The notes under the pieces were generated by a model, which was not told the DNA's origin, did no database searches, and was given only the letters and a program-made list of their open reading frames with translations. A DNA stretch of 6,239 nucleotides from Oscillospiraceae bacterium (GTDB lineage Bacteria; Bacillota; Clostridia; Oscillospirales; Ruminococcaceae): assembly GCA_900757485.1 (NCBI GenBank), contig CAAEOA010000225.1, positions 1 to 6,239 of the forward strand. Direction: 5' to 3'. The position numbers were made by a program, and so were the translations under genes. Below, piece after piece: positions 1 to 5,488 of this stretch. How positions within the stretch are numbered: position 1 is the first letter of the stretch; every line of letters begins with the position of its first letter.

Positions 1-1766
1 AGATACCGTTCGTTGCCGCACCGATACAAACAAGTACCTCTTTCGGGATATTTGATCCGTTCAAACTCGCTCGGCTCCACCTGCAAGGCATCCATATATT
101 CCTTTGGATTAATCTGCCCGGGATTGAACAGAAATTGATGTGTCGGGATACTGAATAGGGGCTTTGTAAACTCACGGATGCTTGGTATCAAAAAATCCTC
201 GATATTCTGACTTGCCAGAATCATCGAGGAATCCTTCTTGCGCACACGCTTCATGCAGTTGCGGATATATTCAATTGCTGTCATGTTCGTGAGAAATAGA
301 TACAGCTCGTCAACGCTCGCTGCCGTGTTTCCTTTTCCGAGAAGCTGATTGCTCATGAAGGAGAGAATATTGAACAGCATCGCGTCCTTAAGCCGCTTGT
401 TGGTATCCAGCAGTCCTTTTACACCGAACACAATAAATTCATTATCAATGATATTACTGTGTCCGTTGAAGTATTTTGACTCTGATCCTATACACATAGA
501 ATGAAGACCAAGACAAACCTCCTGCAAGGTTTCCTCTGTATAAAGATGCTTCTGCTCATTATCATAACTCATGAACTCTTCTTCACACAGCTTGTAGAAG
601 TCCTCCATAATGGGATAATTGGGTGCCTTCAGCTTGCTGTAGTCGGTGCTGTCGTTAATGCCGAACCGCGCATACAGCTTGGAAAGCAGGATTTCAATGG
701 TGTCAATCTGACTGTCACTGAAATCTTTATACGCCCTGAAAAAATCTTTGAGGTAGGCAATATGCTGACTGAGGCGCGTCACTTTTCTGAATGCTGTTGG
801 TGCATCGGGATCGCTAGTATCTGTGCCATCGCTCCATGCTTTCGGCTCCAACGGGTTTATGGTATGTTCACCGGAGAGGAAATCAATATAACAGCCGCCG
901 AGAGCGGAACATATTTCCTCGTATTCGCTTTCGGGATCAAGACAGATGATGCTCTTGCCGGACTCCCGAAGATTGGTCAGAATCAGCTTTAACAGATAAC
1001 TTTTACCTTGACCGGAGTTGCCGAGGATAAGAATGTTGCTTGTGGTTTTGTCCTCGCTCCTACGGTCGAAATCTACCAAAATGTTCGAGCCGTATTTATC
1101 TTTCCCGATATATATTCCGTTGGGATCGGTCTTACCGCTGTAACTAAACGGATAAAGATTGGCAACCGAGCTTGCCGGCAACACCCGCTCATACTGTGTG
1201 CCGAACATATTTGCGCCCACAGGCAAAACAGAAAGAAATCCTTCTTTCTGCCGAAGGGTCAGGCGGTCAACCAAAATCTTAGAGCGGGTAAGCTCCATAT
1301 TCACCTCGGCTTGCAGTTCTTTCAGCCCATCTATGCTCTGTGCTTTCAGTTCAATAAATACCGAACAGTGCAGCAGCGCGCCTTGTTCTCTTTTCTGGTT
1401 GGCAATCATCTGCATTAAATCCTGTAAATTGCTCTCCGCCTCTATCGCCTCGGTTACATCGTTTCCGCCGGATTTTAACTTGTTTTTTCGGGTGGCATTC
1501 TGAACAATCTTCCGTTGTTCCATACTGTCCACCGGCCGATGATAGATACGCAAGGTGACGCCGCTTCTGTCGGCAAGCCGAGATAAAATTGCCTGTTCCT
1601 CGGTAGACGGCGGATATTCTCTGATCGCCCATACACAGCGATAGCCATCACCGACAATATATCGGTCGGCGTAAAATTTAATGGTGCCGGGGAGAATCAT
1701 ATCAAAAAAATCTTTTGTATGGATGTGTTCCAGCTCTTCCGGCGTAGGTTCTTTTCGTTTAAACAT
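1..1766 (-). CDS. virB4: VirB4/TraE-like conjugal transfer ATPase (3' end cut by window)
   Basis: Reading the minus strand from ATG at 1766 gives an uninterrupted frame of 588 codons that runs off the left edge. The protein is a cytoplasmic or membrane-associated AAA+-type ATPase of the VirB4/TraE/TrsE group, which powers assembly of and substrate movement through type IV secretion systems. Visible motifs are a Walker A, GNSGQGKS, at about residues 249-256, and a Walker B, VDELYLFL, at about 485-492 with D486/E487. A conserved SQNIEDF segment near 519-525 and a PTHQFLFNPGQ segment near 541-551 follow, as is usual late in the clostridial family. Residues 1-240 form the N-terminal domain. From my memory of the family, only some tens of C-terminal residues should be missing. 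The start is supported by AGGAGG (1772-1777) five bases upstream, but that sequence is paired in a hairpin. It lies downstream of a kinase gene and its terminator, not directly after its usual transfer-gene neighbours. Confidence 0.93.
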   Translation of the reverse strand, partial: MFKRKEPTPEELEHIHTKDFFDMILPGTIKFYADRYIVGDGYRCVWAIREYPPSTEEQAILSRLADRSGVTLRIYHRPVDSMEQRKIVQNATRKNKLKSGGNDVTEAIEAESNLQDLMQMIANQKREQGALLHCSVFIELKAQSIDGLKELQAEVNMELTRSKILVDRLTLRQKEGFLSVLPVGANMFGTQYERVLPASSVANLYPFSYSGKTDPNGIYIGKDKYGSNILVDFDRRSEDKTTSNILILGNSGQGKSYLLKLILTNLRESGKSIICLDPESEYEEICSALGGCYIDFLSGEHTINPLEPKAWSDGTDTSDPDAPTAFRKVTRLSQHIAYLKDFFRAYKDFSDSQIDTIEILLSKLYARFGINDSTDYSKLKAPNYPIMEDFYKLCEEEFMSYDNEQKHLYTEETLQEVCLGLHSMCIGSESKYFNGHSNIIDNEFIVFGVKGLLDTNKRLKDAMLFNILSFMSNQLLGKGNTAASVDELYLFLTNMTAIEYIRNCMKRVRKKDSSMILASQNIEDFLIPSIREFTKPLFSIPTHQFLFNPGQINPKEYMDALQVEPSEFERIKYPERGTCLYRCGNERY

Positions 1767-1771
1767 TTTTT

Positions 1772-1805
1772 CCTCCTGACTGCCGTTTTATGAAGGCAGA
1801 GGAGG
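1772..1805 (-). promoter_or_regulatory. Hairpin sequestering the virB4 ribosome-binding site
   Basis: On the minus-strand transcript, CCTCCT (1805-1800) followed by CTGCC (1799-1795) pairs with GGCAG (1784-1780) and AGGAGG (1777-1772). The loop is 10 nt, and a 2-nt bulge lies in the 3' arm. The AGGAGG arm is exactly the virB4 Shine-Dalgarno sequence, so 11 base pairs would hide it in a perfect anti-Shine-Dalgarno pairing. The pairing is seen directly; repression of VirB4 translation is inferred. Confidence 0.72.
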
Positions 1806-1810
1806 GTATA

Positions 1811-1851
1811 AAAAATCAGCCGTTCTGCCTGTCACAAAACGACTGATTTTT
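1811..1851 (-). terminator. Rho-independent (possibly bidirectional) terminator after kinase K1
   Basis: Arms 1838-1851 and 1811-1824 form a 14-bp stem with one G-U wobble around a 13-nt loop. The outer part of the stem is A-rich on one side and T-rich on the other, so both strands read as GC-bearing stem followed by T run. It begins six bases beyond the K1 stop codon, which fits termination of the K1 transcript. It also lies between K1 and virB4, so unless read through it would reduce virB4 expression from upstream promoters. Confidence 0.8.
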
Positions 1852-1857
1852 GTATTT

Positions 1858-3090
1858 TTACATTGATATTTTGGGGGTATATTCTTCTGCGATGTCTTCT
1901 GCAACATCTTCTTCGATATTATCCGTCCTTTGCTGATGTGACATTGCAAAGCTCTGAACCTGTTCTATCCGATTTTCCACAGAGGAAATAATGGCGTTTA
2001 TCCTCGTTTCATCGATATATTCCTCAGCATTTTCAAAAACCTTTCGAATGTCTTCATTCAGCCCGGTCAACGCTTGAAAATCAACCCAATCAAAGGAAGA
2101 CACCAATTTCAATTGTTCCTCATGCGTCTTTTTAAATGGCTTGCATTCCACATTTTTACCCGACAGAATTTGCCCCGGCAGCTTGTCATAACCGAGCGAA
2201 GAGCCACTGTCAAAAACAGGCGCCGGCGACAACCATTCCAATGTGTTGGCATCCCTCACCAGTCCGAAATTGTTCTGATGTCTGTCCTCATTTGCAATAA
2301 TATAGTCCACCACAATCATCTGATCCATTGCATGTACCATATCTTTAACGCCCAACATTTCACAACAGTTTAAATAATGCTGATACACTGAGGTGCTATT
2401 ATCTTTTTTCATTGTCTGCATAACACGCCATGCGCTTACAAGCTCGGTATCCCTTGTGACAAAATCCTCGCATATGCTGTATGGTTCACCCTCATCATCA
2501 AAAACAACCGTATATGGTATATGGGGAATATTTAATCTATCCATTACAACAGAAGCGATTACTTCGTTAAATGGCTGCTGTAAAAAGGGTGCACTGCCTG
2601 ATTTTAACAAACAACGCTTACCATCAATAATCTTCCAACGCTTTTTTAAACAGCCATCAGAAGTATTATCCGGAGAATGATAATCAAAATCATCCTTATC
2701 AAGCGGTTTTCCCCACAAAACATCACCGATATCCTCAGAAAAATCATGATCAAAAAAGTTGACCGACTCCCAGGATATGTCCCGGCTTTGCGGCTTTATC
2801 CAATACTGATCAGACAAGCTTAATCCAAAGCATCTTGTTAAAAGCACCTTGGTATTCGGAAGATTCATCATTTCCAATGCTTTTCGGACGCCGGACCGAC
2901 TCGCCGGAATCGAACGGTCTATCCACCATTCATTCAGAGCGGCACGATCCGGAACGCCTTTTTTCATCAATACTCCCACCGGTAGGTGCTGCGGATGAGT
3001 CACCTTTTCGATTTTTAAGATATATCCTGTTTCCCGGTCCAGTTCCAAATCAGCAACCACAATATTTTTATGCATCAAAGTGTATTTCAT
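1858..3090 (-). CDS. HipA-like Ser/Thr kinase K1, full length (410 aa)
   Basis: The protein belongs to the HipA-like kinase superfamily, whose characterised members phosphorylate translation factors or tRNA synthetases and act as toxins in HipBA modules. The target here is unknown. Residues 1 to about 100 form an N-terminal domain containing SIPASRSG (about 60-67). An ATP-contacting lysine is likely in RCLLK (K163). The catalytic loop NEDRHQNNFG supplies D269 and N274, and PVFDSGSSL supplies the metal-binding D294. All expected catalytic residues are present, so it should be active. The C-terminal tail is acidic and ends in KISM. I chose ATG 3090 over an in-frame ATG seven codons upstream because AGGAGG (3099-3104) lies eight bases before it. 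The gene has its own promoter and terminator and no adjacent HipB-like gene, and it sits between two conjugation genes. It may be a cargo gene, an abortive-infection kinase, or a regulator of transfer. Confidence 0.88.
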   Translation of the reverse strand: MKYTLMHKNIVVADLELDRETGYILKIEKVTHPQHLPVGVLMKKGVPDRAALNEWWIDRSIPASRSGVRKALEMMNLPNTKVLLTRCFGLSLSDQYWIKPQSRDISWESVNFFDHDFSEDIGDVLWGKPLDKDDFDYHSPDNTSDGCLKKRWKIIDGKRCLLKSGSAPFLQQPFNEVIASVVMDRLNIPHIPYTVVFDDEGEPYSICEDFVTRDTELVSAWRVMQTMKKDNSTSVYQHYLNCCEMLGVKDMVHAMDQMIVVDYIIANEDRHQNNFGLVRDANTLEWLSPAPVFDSGSSLGYDKLPGQILSGKNVECKPFKKTHEEQLKLVSSFDWVDFQALTGLNEDIRKVFENAEEYIDETRINAIISSVENRIEQVQSFAMSHQQRTDNIEEDVAEDIAEEYTPKISM

Positions 3091-3115
3091 CCGTGCCACC
3101 TCCTGTTTCAAGGTT

Positions 3116-3145
3116 ATTATACCATACTTTATTCGTATAAATCAA
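3116..3145 (-). promoter_or_regulatory. Promoter of kinase K1 (extended -10)
   Basis: On the minus strand, TATAAT at 3121-3116 is preceded by TGG, giving an extended -10. TTGATT at 3145-3140 lies 18 bases upstream as a -35. Transcription would begin near 3110, about 20 bases before the K1 start. K1 can therefore be expressed independently of the surrounding transfer operon. Confidence 0.68.
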
Positions 3146-3153
3146 TTGATTTA
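3138..3153. promoter_or_regulatory. 16-bp perfect palindrome over the K1 -35 (possible operator)
   Basis: The sequence taaatcaattgattta is its own reverse complement. It covers the -35 hexamer of the K1 promoter and reaches the TAA stop codon of the upstream conjugation gene. The position suits a repressor site, but AT-rich palindromes of this size can arise by chance, so operator function is only inferred. Confidence 0.35.
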
Positions 3154-3720
3154 AGACAAATTGTTTGTGCCGAGAAACTGTGCGCCATCTATATCCGGCA
3201 TCTGCTCACCGTTTATGCTTGCGTCAAAATACAATGCAAGGAATCGTTTTATTTCTTCTTTTTTCATTCGCCGTACCTCAAATCCCTGCTCGGATATTAC
3301 TTTTTCAACATGGTTCGCCGTTTGAAACACCTGTTCCGGCTTATGAGACTTACATCTGATAACAAACATAAACTGCCTTGCTGTAGCCATTTCCATTTGA
3401 ATGTGATCAAGAAAATCCATATCCTGCTTTAACAGGTTCTGTACTTTGCGGTTTGTCTCTCTTTCCAGCCGTTCCTGCAGATACACTTTATTTTCATCGA
3501 AACATTCGCAGGAATCGATACAGACAATTTCCATCTCAGGAACTGAGGACAGCACCATAAGCAGATGCCTGATCTTAACCTCTATGTTCGCATGAGACAG
3601 CACCGAGATATTTGTCGGGGCAATCTGAAAAAACACAAGCTCGCCTTTATTGGTCTGAAGACCGTATTTGGTAAAGAATTGGATGCCAATGAGTTCTTGT
3701 ACCGAATGTCCTTTTTTCAT
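3151..3720 (-). CDS. Conserved conjugation protein between PrgI and VirB4 (189 aa)
   Basis: A soluble, charged protein without an obvious signal peptide or membrane segment. From memory it resembles proteins encoded between PrgI-family and VirB4-like genes in clostridial conjugative elements. Its pattern (a strand-rich start, the segment CIDSCECFDENK near residue 70, then a helical ERLERETNRK region and an EKVISEQGFEVRRM region) recalls the N-terminal domain of VirB4/TraC-type ATPases without the nucleotide-binding part. It may partner VirB4 at the cytoplasmic face of the channel; that role is inferred. The chosen ATG at 3720 overlaps the prgI stop as ATGA and has GGAGG (3729-3733) eight bases upstream, pointing to translational coupling with prgI. 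An in-frame ATG five codons further upstream is less well placed. The stop falls just upstream of the K1 promoter, which separates this gene from its expected downstream neighbour virB4. Confidence 0.68.
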   Translation of the reverse strand: MKKGHSVQELIGIQFFTKYGLQTNKGELVFFQIAPTNISVLSHANIEVKIRHLLMVLSSVPEMEIVCIDSCECFDENKVYLQERLERETNRKVQNLLKQDMDFLDHIQMEMATARQFMFVIRCKSHKPEQVFQTANHVEKVISEQGFEVRRMKKEEIKRFLALYFDASINGEQMPDIDGAQFLGTNNLS

Positions 3721-3988
3721 GCTGTCCGCCTCCACTCAAAGTATTGCTGGGTGCTTATCAGGTAACGCACTGCATATTTCATATATTCAAGCACTGTGGT
3801 GTCCTCCATCCGGATAGATAAAAAAGCATATCCCGCCGTAAGTGCCAGCGGCACAAGAAATCCCGTCTGTGCCATAATCAGCGCTGACAGCAGCGTCGCG
3901 ATACAGATAGTCGTAAAATCCCGAAAACTCCACAACCACAGGTTGGCGGCTGCTTTTAAGTTCTTCGGATATATATATATGTGGTCAT
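3717..3988 (-). pseudogene. prgI: PrgI-family conjugation membrane protein, frameshifted in an (AT)6 tract
   Basis: A small inner-membrane protein of the PrgI/VirB3-like group, which in conjugative elements precedes and works with the VirB4 ATPase. AGGAGG (3995-4000) and ATG at 3988 form a clear start, but that frame reads MTTYIYIRRT and stops. The family-like sequence (PKNLKAAANLWLWSFRD, then a hydrophobic stretch of about 30 residues forming one or two membrane segments, then EYMKYAVRYLISTQQYFEWR) is in another frame with no ATG, GTG or TTG before a TTG at 3935, 17 codons into the expected protein. Removing one AT from the (AT)6 tract joins both parts into an 89-aa protein beginning MTTYIYPKNLKA. 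The rest of the gene is intact and overlaps the next gene by ATGA. It is either phase-variable, recently broken, a sequencing error, or read by frameshifting. Confidence 0.76.
3969..3980. repeat. (AT)6 dinucleotide repeat in the 5' coding region of prgI
   Basis: Twelve bases of pure AT repeat lie five bases inside the prgI start codon. The repeat length decides the frame: (AT)5 gives an open 89-aa frame, and (AT)6 as seen here stops after 10 codons. Dinucleotide tracts in the first codons of a gene are a known architecture for slipped-strand phase variation, although six units is short for high switching rates. Confidence 0.85.
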
Positions 3989-4008
3989 TAAATTCCTCCT
4001 ACATAACA

Positions 4009-4039
4009 AACAGGACACTGCTAAAAGCAATGCCCTGTT
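4009..4039 (-). terminator. Hairpin terminator between kinase K2 and prgI
   Basis: Arms 4027-4039 and 4009-4021 form a 13-bp stem with two G-U wobbles around a 5-nt TTTTA loop. On the minus strand it is followed by TTTGTTATG, a modest T run. On the plus strand it is followed by AAGTATTTTTC, so it may work both ways. It begins 16 bases after the K2 stop codon and ends before the prgI ribosome-binding site, separating the XRE-kinase unit from the transfer genes. Confidence 0.7.
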
Positions 4040-4055
4040 AAGTATTTTTCTTCAA

Positions 4056-4985
4056 TTACATGGTTAGCGTCAAACCAGGTTGTTGCCGTTCCTGCATCAT
4101 AACAAACTCAAATGCCGGCTGTAAGATCAAGTCAAATCTTGCCCGCATATATTGCTTATAAAATTCTTTTTGTCGGTCTGAAATATACGGAACATTATCA
4201 ATAAAATTCGATATTTCCGTCATATCAATTTGTGATACAATCCGTTTTACAGCATCATTACAATCCCCATGTTCCGCTGCCATCAAAAAATCAAAATAGT
4301 TGATTTTCTTTTGGTTTTGCTTGATAGCAGACGTGGGAAATTGAAATACTCGCGCATTTAAAGCATCCTCATTGGTGAGTATCTGCTCCATGGCCTTGTC
4401 GTCGGCTTGCGGCAACAAACTACTTCCGCAATCGTAAATAGGAGCCATAACAGTTTCACCGGTAACATCATCAAACAGAAATCCCCAGTTACCATTGTGC
4501 CGATCAAAATTACCGATCAGCGCATCCACCACAAATACATTCCAGAAATGCTCCGTTAATGCTGTTGGAGATACATACTGCTGTTTTTCAATGGTATCAA
4601 GAATATCTTCCAATTCCGTTCCACTCCCGCCGGAATCAGATTCGAGGATCGTATTCTTGATCTAACAAAAATCAAAAAACCGCTTTCCATCCGCTGTAAA
4701 ATCTTTACAGGCACACACTACTTTTTTCTTTGTTCCGACTGTAAAGGTTCCAAGCAATGTTTCCTGCGCCTTAATACCGAGAATATTAAAAATACTACTT
4801 GCAATATGCTCGCTAATGCAACTATTGGTATATGACAGCTCCGTCGGCTTGTTATTGCCGGAAGGTGGAAATTTCAGCATATACCGCTCCCCATTATATT
4901 CGATTGCAATTTTCTTTCCATTTGCACCGTTATATGCTCTACCGAGTATGACACGACAATTTGAAAAATCAATTTCATTTGCCAT
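4056..4985 (-). pseudogene. HipA-like kinase K2 interrupted by an in-frame TAG (309 codons)
   Basis: One continuous frame encodes a compact HipA-like kinase with a TAG at codon 108 (4664-4662). The N-terminal fragment (residues 1-107) carries the ATP-binding lobe with MLK (K38). The downstream part carries the catalytic loop GNFDRHNGNWG (D161, N166) and the metal site APIYDCGSSL (D185). The context FFDFC-stop-IKNTILESDSGG suggests an original CAG (Gln) or a similar codon changed to TAG. All else is intact, with no frame disruption or second stop, so the change looks recent. Start ATG 4985 follows the XRE stop by 11 bases with AGAGGTG (4991-4997) as ribosome-binding site, so the two are co-translated. 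A TTG at 4613 could in principle restart the catalytic part, but its Shine-Dalgarno is weak. If truly inactive, the XRE partner is left without its kinase. Suppression or two separate chains remain possible. Confidence 0.82.
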
Positions 4986-4996
4986 TTTCTCACCTC

Positions 4997-5401
4997 TTAA
5001 AGATATTTGTTTCGCAGGTATGCAGCGTGTTCCGGAGTAATTATTCCATCACTGATTTCTGCTGCATTGATACTGCCGTAGAGTTCGCCCCAAAGACAAT
5101 CCATAATGTCCGAGCCGTTTTTCAGTCCGTCCTTATATGCATCCAGGTCATGCTGCAAATATTCTGGCAGTCCATACTCATATGATCGCGTCCGCTCGGT
5201 TTGGCGAATACCGTCTTCTGTCAGTAGCTCCATTGATACCCCCAACGCTTTCGCCAGCTTATATACCGTTTCGGCAGAGCATTTTTCAATTTTAGTCTTT
5301 CCACTGCAAATGTCACTCAGCGTTGCATGAGGAATCCCGGCCTGAACAGCAAGTCTGTATTTTGTCATCTGCTGTTTTTTTAGCAAATTTTCTATTATCA
5401 T
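4997..5401 (-). CDS. XRE/HipB-like helix-turn-helix regulator (134 aa), probable antitoxin of K2
   Basis: Residues 1 to about 62 form an XRE-type DNA-binding domain: KYRLAVQAGIPHATLSDICSGK matches the helix-turn-helix layout, followed by VYKLAKALGVSMELL, typical of Cro/HipB folds. Residues about 75-134 form a second conserved-looking domain (YLQHDLDAYKDG, WGELYGSINAAE, ITPEHAAYLRNKYL) that I associate with regulators paired with kinases or other toxins in Firmicutes; its function is unknown. In HipBA modules, HipB binds the promoter and neutralises HipA. The order regulator then kinase, the 11-base gap and the shared promoter fit that here. ATG 5401 has GGAGG eight bases upstream. An inverted repeat overlapping its promoter is the likely binding site, implying autoregulation. 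Confidence 0.86.
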   Translation of the reverse strand: MIIENLLKKQQMTKYRLAVQAGIPHATLSDICSGKTKIEKCSAETVYKLAKALGVSMELLTEDGIRQTERTRSYEYGLPEYLQHDLDAYKDGLKNGSDIMDCLWGELYGSINAAEISDGIITPEHAAYLRNKYL

Positions 5402-5420
5402 TATGCCCGCCTCCCCATTT

Positions 5421-5450
5421 CATTATATCGGCATGCCGAAATAATGTCAA
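5421..5450 (-). promoter_or_regulatory. Consensus promoter with 26-bp inverted-repeat operator for the XRE-kinase operon
   Basis: The minus strand has TTGACA (5450-5445), a 17-base spacer, and TATAAT (5427-5422), a perfect match to the consensus sigma-A promoter. Positions 5421-5446 form a 26-bp inverted repeat with 13-base arms and one mismatched pair. Its core, TCGGCATGCCGA, fills the spacer, and its ends cover the whole -10 and two bases of the -35. A dimeric helix-turn-helix protein bound here would block RNA polymerase, so the XRE protein encoded just downstream is the obvious candidate. Confidence 0.84.
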
Positions 5451-5488
5451 CTAAATGCAGAATGTTTTACAGAAAACTGAATTTTCAA

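Noticed and set aside
501..1503. Plus-strand open frames of 114-163 codons opposite virB4
   Set aside because: They lie antisense to a continuous minus-strand frame with clear Walker motifs, show no recognisable domains and lack convincing ribosome-binding sites.
1351..1657. Two minus-strand frames (93 and 60 codons) inside the 5' part of virB4
   Set aside because: They are shadows in other frames of the same strand; the virB4 frame runs unbroken through them.
2074..3432. Plus-strand frames opposite K1 and the 189-aa gene
   Set aside because: They are antisense shadows of well-supported minus-strand genes.
3717..3935. TTG at 3935 as the true start of the PrgI-family protein
   Set aside because: It has no Shine-Dalgarno sequence and would drop 17 family-like residues, whereas the AGGAGG-ATG at 3988 matches the expected start apart from one AT repeat.
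4656..4670. Genome-wide TAG recoding as the explanation for the stop in K2
   Set aside because: A single TAG in one gene, with TAA and TGA ends elsewhere and no other internal TAG, cannot support an altered genetic code.
5466..5487. Terminator after K3 (gaaaa/ttttc type hairpin)
   Set aside because: The stem is only about five A/T-rich pairs with no GC core or following T run, so it is too weak to call.
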